Assembly: GCF_963678635.1 (NCBI RefSeq)
Contig: NC_087066.1
Location: forward strand, 10,506,723-10,570,722
Direction of reading: 5' to 3'
DNA from: Symsagittifera roscoffensis
Lineage: Eukaryota; Xenacoelomorpha; Acoela; Convolutidae
DNA: 64,000 nucleotides
Below the pieces are notes generated by a model. It was not told the DNA's origin. It did not search any database and saw nothing but the letters and a program-made list of their open reading frames with translations. Both the position numbers and the translations under genes were made by a program. Position 1 is the first letter of the stretch, and every line of letters begins with the position of its first letter. Of this stretch, positions 40,691 through 53,269 are shown piece after piece.

Positions 40691-41470
40691 TCAACTCTCT
40701 GAAGTAAAAAGAAAAAGGTTCACCTGCGTTTCGAAAAATATATGGGGTTTATATTGCCAATTTGGCCAATTTGGTATAGTTACTGCACGATAAGTTTGCT
40801 TTGACCATCGCTTAAGCGCGAATAGCACCGGTTCAGGAGTACTTTCAAACTTTTTCATGACTAGATCTTAAAACATCATTTTGTACTTTTCACAACGAGT
40901 GGTGATAAGCTTTCCAAAAAATGAAAAAAAAATATTTCTAATGTAATCGGTTCAATAATGTTGGAAAAACATTTTTATTTCAAAAAAATATTGATGTTTG
41001 TGGTGATATAAATTTTCCTTTCAATAAATTTTTCAAACTCAAACTCATTTTGAAACCAAAAATTGAACAATTTACTCGATTTATCAAAATTTATTCAAAA
41101 TTCAAAAATAAGTTCAAAATAAGTTGTTGAGTGAAGTAAGCTTTGAAATTCCTAAACATTCCTTTCAAAACAGCAAATCGATTCCCTTCTTTTGAGGGGG
41201 GGGGGGGGCTGCTGATGAAACAATAGAAATTTAAAAATCATTTAATGATAATATAAGCCAGATTTTTTCAGTCTGTTTGGGGAACTTTGATCTATGTTTT
41301 GGGACCATATTTTACAGCAACAGTTTTTTTTTCAACAAAAACTTCTAACATCCACAATTAAGCCGCTTTTTTATCTTCAAGAAACCAGTTTCAGTTCTCA
41401 TTTTACAGAGAAAAATTAACAACAAAAAATTGTTTCCGTGAGCAATGGTAAGTTATCAATTTGTTTCATT
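39910..41470. repeat. direct repeat pair of ~430 bp
   Basis: The segment 39910-40335 recurs at about 41052-41470, nearly identical, including a 12-14 G run (about 40060 and 41197) and CAGTCTGTTTGGGGAACTTT. The two lie in the same orientation and flank the 125-bp units, as in a duplication around an internal expansion. Confidence 0.75.
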
Positions 41471-41879
41471 AACCTAGTTATAAGTTGTCTCTGAACACAG
41501 CGTTTTGATGTGTATAAATGATGTGTTCAATTGAATGTTTCCGATTGAAGAGAACGATTCTCAATTTCACAGTTTAGATTCAATTTTTTTCACCTCTTTG
41601 CGGATATCGATCTACTGCGCTCAAAACTGAATCAACTCCTTTTAATTTCTAATTTTTCTCTAGAGTTATGTGGATTGAAAACAAAATGTCAAGTTCCATG
41701 ATTTAAATCACTTTTATTCTCACTTTTAAAGTAATCAAGCGTTCTACTTTTTCAGATCAGAAGTTATTTTAAATTGATTTTAGGGCAGCTGCTTAAATAA
41801 ATATTGCATCAATGCACAAGTATTATCACTGGATTCTCTAAAAACAAAGACCTTAGCAAACCTCCAAAAATTTTAGCAA

Positions 41880-44330
41880 GGTTTTTATATGACTAATTTC
41901 AACATGACGGAGACCTCATAGCCAATCCAAGAAAACAATCCGTACAACTTAAGAAAAAAAACATTTTGACAGATAAAACATTATGATTGGGAGCTTGAAT
42001 GGTATCATTATATGCTCATTAATGTGCAAATTATAATTCTAGCTCAGCAATCCAAGCAACTTCAGTTACTCGAGATTTTTTGAAAGTTCTCCCATTAACA
42101 AGAGATTTAACGCTATCGATTTTCAAAACAATAATTCACAAAAAAAACAAGCAACAAAAATACAATTTCAAGATTCATGCATGCGCAAGAAAATTGCGAC
42201 GGAAAAATGGCGCTACGTCAACAAAATTTTCAAACAACCTCACAACTTGCAAACGAGGAAATTGTTCCCACAATGCTCCTGACAATACAACAAAGTATCT
42301 CACCAAAACATCCTACATATACAACACCACATAATGAACATACACTGTTCCAACAATCCGAACTACAATCGACAGCTGATCCAACCACCCCATCGAATCC
42401 ATCCATCTAATGATTGCATACATTTTACTAATAAACTATATTTCAACAGAAAAAACTAAAAAAGACACCAATTTGCAATCATTCATTCGAATTTTTTTCG
42501 CAAAAAGTAATATTAGCAACCCAACAACAAACCCAGAAGAAACAGAGCAATCCCAAAATCTTGATCATAGTTATTATCAACAACAACCTGAAAGTACATA
42601 CTCTTTTTCATTCAGTTTTCATGTTAAAAAAACACTCAAGTAGTTCAAACTAAAAACTATTCAATTTTCCAACAAAAAAACAATCCAAATTTTTTATTGA
42701 ACACGACAATAGAAATAACCATAAACCACTTCTTGAAAAATAAAGAAATTTTTCACAAAACCCTGAACATTAAAAAACTCTGATCAAAAGTAAAACCAAC
42801 ATTAGATTGACGATGAACCAGACGAAACTTTTCAATCAGATACTTTCGCACCATATTTAGACCCACCAAACAATAAGTCCCAAAAACAATGTTTTTATTG
42901 GAAAAAAATACAACACCAGCAAGCCATAACATACATTTACAAAATCCAACAAATACTCAAGAGTTATCAAACTGAAACAATGAAAATTGAGTTACCAGTA
43001 CCGTATTACTTACAAAAACATGAAAGTAGCGGAATTACACTAAATGACGATGGTGCCATACCTTACCAGTGGATCATCAATTACATCGACAAAATCCTAA
43101 TGGTTTTCACAGGAACAGATCTTGAAAACTCGGTCAAAGACTAATTAAAAACCATTACAGCGATTTATCTTTTGAAAATCGGCCAAAAAATTATAAACAC
43201 ACTTCTTCATCAAATATGGATTCATAGAAGTACATCACTAGTACAAACTGCACTCGACGGAGCAGCTCAAAAATGGTTATCAGTTTTACCAATAGAAATA
43301 AAATTAGATTGGAAGTGTTGATTAAAAAAAGCTTGTTCAACAAACAGCATCAATGATTTTTAAGTAAAAAAATCCGTGGACTATTATCAAACGAAACAAT
43401 CAAACAACGGGCTGTAAGAACAGTGAAAAGCATATTCTTTCAACACTTATGATTTAAAAAACACAAAAGTGACAGAAATTTTAATGATGAGTTACAAAAA
43501 AAGCAATCAAGGAAAAAACATCAGACTCCTTTTCAATTCTTGAACTAAATATTGATTTTAAAATTATTGTAGAAAAATCTGAGGCAGCAGAAACCACAAT
43601 GTAACTTAAGGAAACAGAGAAATAAAAATCAAATTATGTTTCAAAGAATCAAGCAACCGCTTCACATATAAATAATTCACCAGACTCAGAGAATGATTTA
43701 GCAAAAAATGTCACACAATTACTCAACATACATTAAAAAACCCTCAATTTCAAAGGAAAACCCTCATTTAAAAATGTTGTTTTTATTTTAGAAGATGCAG
43801 ACGCAGTATCGCCGAATGTAGAAAAAAACAACAAGATAAACCAAATCGACTACCAAAATACAAAGAAAAAATTTTTTTTTATCAATACATGAAAAAAGAT
43901 CAAAATTCACAAAAAAAAGTATTCCAAGCAAAAATAGTTCAGGAAAACCACTATCATCAAACTATAAGGACAACAGATCAGAATCTCCAATCAACAACAA
44001 GTTTCAAGGAAGACCTTCAGATAGAAGAAAATCCTTTATCCGATAAAACACAAAACAGATATAGCCGTTCTTTCAGCCGCATTAGAAATTATGAAAATAA
44101 TGACTCACAATCAGATGCAAACTGACGTAATTATTCAAAGTATAACATTAATTACAGAATTCAAACCGAAAAAGACTCAAAATCATAGAAGTATCATCGC
44201 AAACATCAACGACTAAATCAAGAACAAACTCAACATGAAACAACTACTGATATCCGAGAAATCGAAGCAATTTAAACCTCAGATCTTCAATTAAACCACA
44301 TATAATGTAATAGTTCAGAAATTACAGTCA
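41880..44330 (+). pseudogene. gag remnant of the old copy
   Basis: Broken frames match the intact Gag in order: ANEEIVPTM…QQSISPKHP (42.24-42.31 kb), LPVPYYLQKHE (about 43.0 kb), MVFTGTD and TALDGAAQKWLSVLPIEIK (43.1-43.31 kb). The zinc-knuckle region is at about 43.79-43.83 kb (…RRCRRSIAECRKKQQ-like), and an S/R/N-rich stretch lies at 43.9-44.12 kb. Many stops and frameshifts are present. Confidence 0.8.
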
Positions 44331-47300
44331 AAAGTGATTCTGAGAAAACACTAATGAGAAACATCTTAAGCACTGAAGCACTTTCCATCAATATGAAAAT
44401 TACGTTGACTCAAATTCTTAACAAATGGACCAATCTGATAGCACTACATATGAATAAGACACACATCAAATAATAGATACAATACACTAATGGTAAACAT
44501 CTTAAAAACTGAACATGAATATGAAAGTTCCGTTCACTCAGAATTTTAACAAATTGACCAATCTGATAGCAATGCAGATGAATAAAACAGAAGTCAAATA
44601 AAAGATATAATACATATACCATCCCAAATAAAAGATCAAGAAAGTTCCAGCCAAAATTATCAAACCGTAATTTCAGCAACACCTCAAAAAGCAAAATTTA
44701 CCACAGCACAAGGTACGAAATTTAAACCTCATCGAAAAAACGAATTTTATCTTAAACAGTAAAACAGGAAAAAAACAATCAAAATCAGAAACTTCTACTA
44801 ATTTTTGTTTCGGTGTGATTCATATCACAGATTTAGAACCTTAAATCATAAAAACCTCTTTATTTACTAAATATATACCAACAATTTTTATCTGAAAACG
44901 TTATTTGCTAACTAATGGTAAGTTTACACAAAAAAAGTGATGCTTCATTAACGTTTCTCCAGAGACTACAAAAACAACCTCAGTTTTTTTTCAAAATTCT
45001 ATTACGTCTGCAGCAAAGAGTGAAAAACATTTGAATTCATTCACTGGATACAATTATAAACGTCCAGTTACTCAATTACATCAGTACAACAATAATCAAC
45101 ACAATCAAAAGTTATATTTCTCAACTAAAAAATATGTAGAAAAAATTTAAACAAAATTGACCTACACATACATACAATTTTGCCAATTAAAATACCTTTT
45201 CTAAAGGACTGTTAATATACTGTAAAATGAACTTTACACTACTACCAATTTAAGAAAAAGCATATTTCTAAATTACCCTAACGTATAAGCTCCATAAAAA
45301 TTGATGTAGCAAAAATTTCACAACCATTGAATCTTTCAATCAAACCAGAAGAGTCTTTCAAGAAAAAAAAGCGCTTGTAAAGTACATATAAAGTGCCGTT
45401 TTGGACGCAGATATTTTGAAGACTAACTTTAGGCAAAAATCACATCTTTCAATCAAACCAGAAGAGTCTTTCAAGAAAAAAAAAGCGCTTGTAAAGTACA
45501 TATAAAGTGCCGTTTTGGACGCAGATATTTTGAAGACTAACTTTAGGCAAAAATCACATACTTAGAAAACATATTCATAAAATCACAAAGAAAAGCCAAA
45601 ATGTGTACAGTTTTAGAAAAAAACCATTAGATAACTCAACCAAAAAATACGAAGCCAGCCTCACTCAAATCCCATTTTTTCTAACGAGAGTTTATCTTTT
45701 AGGACATTTAAAGGAACAAATTTAGTTCTTTTGAAATCAAGAATCAACGCAAATTTAAACTTACAACCACCATCCCATGGAAAACAAACTCAAGAATTCT
45801 TTGAAATTTTTCAAGTAAATATGTACATCAGACTATTCTATGACATTCTACGACTACAGAATAATTTTGAATGGACAATTAACATTTAAAAATTTTTTTG
45901 ATCAAACAAAAAAAATCAGTGAACAGATTTTTAACACCACTCCCGATAAAATTAGATTGGAAGTGTTATACATCAAAAAAATTCAAAAATTTTCGACTCA
46001 GAAGAAAACAAACAACATCAAAGATTTTTATCTAATGAAATCCGTGGACTACCAAACAAAATAATCAAACAACGTGCTGCAACAATAGAAACACCAGTAA
46101 AAAAAAGCATATTCTTTCAACACACCTGATTAAAAAAACCAATTTTGATAGAAATTTTAATGATTCGTTACAAAAAAAGCAATCAAGAAAAGAACATCAG
46201 ACTTCTAGCCAATCCTTGAACCATATATTGATTTTAGAAATTTGTAGACAAATCTTAGCAAGCAGAAATCACAGTGTAATTGGGAAACAGAGAATTAAAT
46301 ATCAAACTATGTTTCAAAGAATCAGACAATTGCTTCAAACATAAATAATTCACCAGACTCAGAGAATGATTTAGCAGAACATACACGCTAGAAAAACAAA
46401 AATTTTAACTATTCATTTTTTTTCAACTTCACAAATAAATCATTATGAGTTCTATTGATTAGCTAAATTAATTCTGACTTACCCTAACGTATAAGCGCCT
46501 CACTGTTGAATTTTCCACTATAACCAGAAACACCTTTTAAGAAAAAAAAACGCAAATAAACTACTTATGAACTTACAAGATGAAGTAAATAGGTGTTCTG
46601 AGAAACACCTGAAAAATGAGAGATAAACTCACCTGTAATCAAGAACAACAACCAAAAGGAAACACATTTATAAACTCAATTATCAGTTTAGCAAAAGGAG
46701 CATAATTAAAAATAGTACTCGACTGACGATACCTAAATTCACCTATAGATAAAACCAATTTGCAACTGGCTGATAGAGCCAACACAAGTAATTATCACAA
46801 AGATCAATAGACAAAATTACACTACACCTGACATGAATTTGGCCTGTAACCAAATGACTCTAAAGACGCATAACACAATTCGTTATCGCCAATCAATAGT
46901 ATGAGTTTAAACAACTATTCTATGGAATAACCATAGTACCAGCAGTGTTTTCAGCGTTTATTTTCTAGGCAAAAATCACATACTTAGACAACGTTTTCAT
47001 AAATCACAAAGAATAGCAAAAATGTTTACAGTTTTAGAAAAATACCATCAGATAACTCAAACAGAAAATACAAAGCCAGCTTCAGCTAATTCCCATTTTT
47101 TCTTAAGAGAGTTTTTCTTTTAGGACATTTAGCGGAACAAATAGAACACTTTTGAAATCAAGAATCAACGCAAATTTAAACTTACAGCCATCATCCAATT
47201 GAAATCAAAATCAAGAATTCGTTAGCATGTTGAATTTTCTTGAAGTAGTTATGCTTGAAGTAATTATGTATATGAAATGAAACTACAAGTCAGATCATTC

Positions 47301-47700
47301 TATAACAATCTACGGCCAAAGAATAATTTCGAATGGACAATTGAACATCAAATAACGTTTGTTCATATAAAAAAAATTAATAAATGAATAAAATTCTTAC
47401 ACAATTCCCAATTCTAACCACCCATTTTATGCTATGTGTGACGCATCCAACTTTGAATTCAGCGCAGCATTTTACAATCACATTAAGGAACAAACAAACA
47501 AAATCAACATCAATTCCGCAATTTTATGACTATTCACTCGAGCAGAATGAAGATTCGAAAGTGATGAGAAAATGTTTAGCTATCCTATTAACAATTACAG
47601 AGTTTGAATTTTTTGTTCCTTGGATCAAAACATCCAACAAAATTGTTCACACACCATAAACCAATAAAATTCTTTTCACACAAAAATCATTCCAAATCTT
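44330..47700 (+). pseudogene. protease/RT/RNase H remnant with internal duplication
   Basis: Protease-end similarity lies at about 44.70-44.90 kb (HITDLE…FTKYIPTI). RT N-terminus is at 45.30-45.40 kb. The RT catalytic part plus thumb is at 45.55-45.90 kb and again at 46.64-47.40 kb. Between them (45.89-46.40 kb) sits a second copy of a gag segment (compare 43.26-43.70 kb). RNase H (HFMLCVTHPT…, ECLAILLTITEFEFFV-like) is at 47.40-47.65 kb. The part is therefore rearranged, not just mutated. Confidence 0.75.
45324..45562 (+). repeat. tandem duplication of ~118 bp in RT remnant
   Basis: CTTTCAATCAAACCAGAAGA… through …TTTAGGCAAAAATCACAT occurs twice in direct succession (45327-45444 and 45445-45562), nearly identical. 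It is therefore much younger than the decay of the surrounding frames. Confidence 0.85.
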
Positions 47701-47834
47701 AGAGTATATAGAATTCAACTAATTTCAAGGAAAAAACCTTGCTCTGTCATATAATCTAACTAAAAACACACCATCAGAATTGTAAACACAAAAACTACCG
47801 CTAAAACTCCATGCAAAACATGAACTTTTTCTTG

Positions 47835-47970
47835 CATGGAATCGCCACATTTAGAATGCAAACATGCAAAAAAAATTGACTCAATTAATACACAAACTAA
47901 CATCATCGCCACATTTAGAATGCGAACATGCAAAAAAAATTGACTCAATTAATACAGAAACTAACATCTT
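47835..47970 (+). repeat. tandem duplication of ~65 bp
   Basis: ATCGCCACATTTAGAATGC…ACTCAATTAATACA(C/G)AAACTAACATC is repeated twice in succession inside the pol remnant. Confidence 0.8.
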
Positions 47971-48559
47971 AGAATATTTTTCACTTTAATTAGAACGCCA
48001 AAATAATTTTTATGAAGTAGATTCAATTAGTAGGCACCCAATTAAACCAATCACATGTCCTCCCTTCATAAAAAAATACAAAAAGAAAAACTACAATTGA
48101 TTTTTACATCGAAACAAAACTTTAACTTTAAACAAGATTTAATTGATACAATAAATCTTGCAGCGCCATTAGATTCAAATTTTAAAAACTCAATTTATAG
48201 TTTTAAAAAATCCCATTGATATTTTTCTGAAAATATGTTTCTTCTAGTACCATGTATATCTCAATTAACAACCTAATTACTTCAAAAACCTTAAAATTAG
48301 GCCCTGTAATCCGACAAATGAAATCTCTGCACAAACAAACAACACAACCTGCTAAAGTAGAAATCTTTATTTTAGGAAATCAACTTTAAATCCGATAGTT
48401 TCAAAACTTCAATGACACCTCCGTGAAAACAAACACAGACATTTTAGAAAACGTTTAGACTGATAGAAAAATATCGTGTTTCCCTTTAGAATTAATTTTA
48501 AATTTGTTCATAATATACACTCATCAAAAATAAAATAATACATCGAATTAGAGAAAACC

Positions 48560-49900
48560 TAAATTTTTTGTTATAGCCAATTGTGCCTTCTTGGCTTTTG
48601 TAACAAACGGCTTGAAGAGTTTCTAGGGCCTCAGTGCTCCTCTGTTTATCAATTGATGAACTAATTTTTGTAGGCATTTGGATGGCGATCGTTTTGCGAT
48701 GCTTGGATTGTTTGTCGCTTTGCTTCGCGTCAATTCTGTTGCTTTTTCTACCGTCTTTTGAGCTAAAACATGTGGTTTGACCTCAATAAATTTGAACGCA
48801 GCTGGTCAGCATTTTCAATAATTTTTTAGGTCCGTTATAAAGTTCTAATCGTCATGCCTTATCAACCTTGGTTGTTTTCCAAACTCCAGGACCCATGCTG
48901 GGTGTTGAATAATTAACTATTCAGCCATTTTAGATAATATTGAGTTGGACGCCAAAACTCTCAGGTTTTTTGTTTTCCGGACAATGTTTTGTGACTTTAT
49001 TTTGACTTGCTTGATTCGCTGACTTAAGGAGGGATATAAGTATGTGTTGAGCCCTTTAATCTGTCTTCTAGAATAAATAGTGGAGCCCTTTCTAATTTTT
49101 GTTTCTCCTGTATAGTTAGTAACCGGATTGGTTTTCGAGTTGTTACGCCAGCAATATCGGGATTTGAGTTGTCGCTAAGGAAATCCTGTCTTAGTTTATT
49201 CAGATTTTAGTATTTTTTACCTAATGTCAAGTGCAGACCTATTGAGAGCTTTCTGAGATGTTCTTGGTCAATCTCGTCATTGCTGCTCTCCAGAACGATA
49301 GGACCAGTTATTTTTCCTTTTTGTTGGCTGGCTGCTTTCCGGGGATCCGGTCTCCTTCTGTTGCAGTTGGTATGACCGCATTGGTTCATCCTCATCCATC
49401 TAGGTTGGCATTATTTTTGGCGGGGGTTGTAAGTGGTTTCGGGTAAGTAAGTCTAAGGTTCTTTGTTCTCCAGTTCTAGTAATTGGCTTCCCTATTCTAC
49501 ATAGTTTTGCGGTTAATACCGGTTTCTTGAGTTTATTTCATGTAAATAAGAAAACCTTGTCTTTTCCCAAAAACGTTTGATGTTTTTGAAGATCAAACTG
49601 CTATATTACTCCTAATTGAGATTCAAGCGGAGTTTTTTTTATGGTTGTTGCAATTGGTGAGCCACGTTTTGATTAGCACCGACACGTCAGATGCCAGTTT
49701 AGTTGGTCCATAACATTAATGAGTTTTCATTATCGATAGTCTGGATATCAATTTTCGGATTAGTCTCTCGTCCATAACCATTAATCTAAGGTCATCCACT
49801 GGTGCTAAAATTAGTTTGGTTTTGTTACTTTTGCAACAGATGAGATTTTGTTGGCTCTGAAACCTTGAGCTTGGTCACAAGGAATACCGTACGGATAAGA
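48560..49900. other. insert of different composition replacing the integrase core
   Basis: The sequence switches from A-rich (element sense strand) to T/G-rich. The integrase zinc and DDE core, expected here between 48.54 kb (…NISHTQ-equivalent) and 49.99 kb (KDKKHNKIYQK-equivalent), is not found. About 1.34 kb of unrelated sequence stands instead. A short minus-strand frame at 49207-49395 (CGHTNCNRRRPDPRKAASQQ) is of unknown origin. It is probably another decayed element inserted or recombined here. Confidence 0.5.
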
Positions 49901-49969
49901 ATTAAAACTAAATATACAAAACCTTTACCTCCCAAAAACACCAATTTGTTTTACTACGATGCTACGAAT

Positions 49970-51700
49970 GGCTCACAAGTCAATTGAACAAACCGTTCTC
50001 ACATCAAAGACAAAAAACACAACAAAATATACCAAAAAGTAACACAGTAGTTGTTACAAAGAAAAAACTAATTCACAATTATATTCACGTTTTACCACAG
50101 CTTCAGACTTAGAAAATGGCACATTTTTGTTCACACCAAAGTTTTTATTACACAAAAAAATATCTGAAAATTTTCAACCATTACAAAACATCTTGCCAGA
50201 TCATTAAAAAACCAACTGATGTCGCATACAAACTTATTCATCATTATTAACATAAAAAACCGAATTTAGAAACTCTCTTTTACCATTTCACCGAAATAAA
50301 GACATTCTTTTACCGTATCATACAAAGGATACGCTTTCCAAGAACTCACTCAAATATACTCGAACACTGGTATTGACATTTTGAACCACCATCGGTTAAA
50401 AATCATACAAACCATTTAAAACACTCAAAAAATTCGAACAAACAAAAGCAAAAATTACACAAAATAGAAAACTACAACAACCTAAACCTTAATCAACTAC
50501 AGCAAGAAAAAAAACGTAAAATACAAATAAAGTATTACCCAAAATAAAAGGAAAAACACAACAAACTTAATATTCTAGTTTCGGGAAATAACCTAAAAAA
50601 TGATCAAACAGTTATTCCACAATCAAAAATTTTGATCAAATGTAGAAAAACGGAAGAAAAATAATCATGGCTTTAAAGACTTGATAAAACCACTATACAG
50701 AAGACTCGTCTTTTTTTTCTGATGACTAAATATGTTTGTTCATCTTCAATTCTTTCATTATACACTGTATACATTATAACCAAGACCTCCATGTTAAAAA
50801 AAAGCACCACCTTCATATTTGACAACTCAAAAAAATTCCAAGCCCTCTCGACAACCCTGAACAATACGAAATAAAAGCAAATAATTTTTTTCTTCATTTT
50901 TCCTGAAAAAAATTGAAAAAATTATCACAGCCGATTAGCCGAAAGCTGATATATCTCATGAAACCCCCTGCTTAACCAAAAAATTAAAACACGAAAAAGC
51001 GACCTTATATCTTAACATGAACATTTCCAGACTATCCTTCACCAACACCTATCAATTTCCATCCCCTCCGACCAAATGCAAAAAACAAACACGATCTTGC
51101 CTCCGAAAAATTAAGAAAACTCTCGGATAATCAAATCACTTTCAAATCAGTGGCGAAAACTTTAAGCTATTTTCATTCAATTTTTAGAATAAAGTTTTAA
51201 CTTTTCTGCAGTTTTTTTTCAATTTTACAGACATACTTGACTTTATAAAATATTTTATTCTATCTTTTTGATACCAATTTTTAAACTTTTCTAACCGTTT
51301 TTTTCAATTGTATCTTTCTTTTTCCAAAGTTATTGACCACTTCACAAAAGCAAGAACAAAAACGAAATATACCAAGAGGTAACACAGAAATTGTTGCAAA
51401 AAATATCACAAATTTATTCACGTTTTAACGCAGCTTCAGGTTAAGAAAATGGCACTTTTTTGCTCACACCAAAGTTTTCATTACACAAAAAAATGTCTGA
51501 AAATTCTCAACCATTACAAAAAAAAGCTTGCCAGATCATCAAAAAACCAACTGATGTCGCATACAAACTTAGTCATCAATATAAAAATAAATAACCCAAT
51601 TTAGAAACTCTCTTTTACCATTTCACCAGAAAAAAAAGACATACTCTTTTACCATACCCAAAAAATTTAAGAAAACTCTCGGATAATCAAATCACTGTCA
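49970..51700 (+). repeat. integrase C-terminal region duplicated at ~1.34-kb distance
   Basis: Sequence equivalent to the integrase C-terminal segment (ATACCAAAAAGTAACACAG, …CAGCTTCAGACTTAGAAAATG) occurs at about 50015-50330. It occurs again at about 51355-51665, with an extra shared phrase AAGAAAACTCTCGGATAATC at 51111 and 51670. A segmental duplication inside the old copy. Confidence 0.7.
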
Positions 51701-51959
51701 AACCAGTGGCAAAAACTCAATGCAATTTACTTTCAATTTTCAAAAAAAGCTTTCACTTTTCTGCAGTTTTTTTTTCAATTTTGTAACCAATTTTCAATTT
51801 TTTTTAACCTTTTTTTTTCAATTTTATCTTTTCCAAAAAATTGACCACCTTACCATTAAGGATTTTTTTTATCTTAAAAAACTTCGGTTCCAAATTTTAT
51901 GACTTTTTTTTAACAGTAAAGATTTTCTAAGATTTTTTTTCATTGTTTTTGGTTCTGAA

Positions 51960-52090
51960 AAGATGTTTTTTTTTCATTGTTTTTGATTATAGCAGAATTC
52001 TTAATCAAAACATTTCTCAAATATCTCAAACTAGAATTCAAAGTCTTCCTAATAGCCACACTGATGCTACTCATTTTTTTAAGGTTACCA
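51960..52090 (+). pseudogene. remnant of the two-membrane-segment ORF
   Basis: In one frame the sequence reads FLIKTFLKYLKLEFKVFLIA and continues TLMLLIFLR, aligning with the second half of the 58-residue ORF of the intact copy. The first hydrophobic half upstream is broken by stops. It lies between the integrase end and the methionine-less ORF remnant, as in the intact copy. Confidence 0.6.
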
Positions 52091-52139
52091 TCACGAACAA
52101 CTTAATTCCCACTTTTCAAAAACAAAATTTGTTATGAAA

Positions 52140-53260
52140 TCTGATCAAAACCCCGACCCAATTCCCATGCCTAACAACTCAACTCAAAATCCGAGCTGAA
52201 ATATCCCGTTAACTGACAGTTAATCTACTTTTTAAAAAAATCCATCTACTCGAATTTCCAATGAAGAAAACCTCTACACTCCTGAAAAACGACAAGCACC
52301 GCTATTGATTCGTGCACATCGAAATGCATCATCAAAACGACCAAACATCTGAAATCCACCCCTCAATTTCACAAAACATAGGGCGAATAAGACATCAAAG
52401 TTAAAACCTATCACACAGAATAGATTTTTGTTAGATAAATAACTAATCCAAGACCAAAAAGAAGTTTGACAACACCAAATGGTGCTTTCGATATATAAGT
52501 TTGCCATCAAAACCCTCAGTTTCGTTAACACCACAATCAGAAACTACAACATAAACCCCTACTTCTTATACTTTAAACCTCCCAAATACATCGTAATTTA
52601 CGACAGATATTGACTCTACCCACTTAAAATAAGCGCAAATAAGAGATAATCATTTTTATCCCCTACCATCTTCACAACGTCTCCCATACTGAAACACTTC
52701 GATTTCCCACACCATTAACCGAATTCAGTCAAGGAAATAAATGAAACTTCGGAGATATCAACATCAATTTCACCCACAACACTTTCTCTATCTTAAACAC
52801 CTTCTATTGCAAACATATCAAACTTAGTACTTTACTACAGGGACTACAACAAAATTTGAAAAAGATGTATCAAGAAATACAAATTACAAATAAGCCAATA
52901 AAACTTAATTGCAAAAGCTTTATAGCGCCTCCACCAGTATTTGGGCAACATTCGAACACCATTGGACTCCATAGCACTATATCACTTACACCTGAGGCGC
53001 GATATACATCAGGATAACCAAAATCATAACCTACCGCTATAATTGCAACAAACTTTTAAGTTAAAATTTGAAATAACAATGAAACTTTAAGAAAATCTTA
53101 CACATCATCATTTACCTCTGTCTCAACCAAACATAACAGTAGAAATTTAACCTCTCCATCTACTTTTTTACCGAGTTAATGTAACAATTGGGTATACTCT
53201 TACAATCATTTTTCAGGACTACTACACACATGCTTCGTTTGAAATTTATAATACTAAAAT
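52140..53260 (+). pseudogene. remnant of the methionine-less ORF
   Basis: Phrases matching the ORF at 7313-8446 are visible: STRISNEENLYTPEKRQAPL at about 52.25 kb, SFIAPPPVFGQHSNTIGL-like at about 52.92-52.96 kb, and HHLPLSQPNIT at about 53.11 kb. The frames are broken. Confidence 0.65.
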
Positions 53261-53269
53261 GCTTTTATC

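Noticed and set aside
42080-42643. Plus-strand frames at the start of the old copy as independent genes.
   Set aside because: They are broken pieces of gag in shifting frames, matching the intact Gag in order.
49207-49395. CGHTNC-containing frame as a possible zinc finger.
   Set aside because: Only one Cys pair, no matching second half. Left as part of the unassigned insert.
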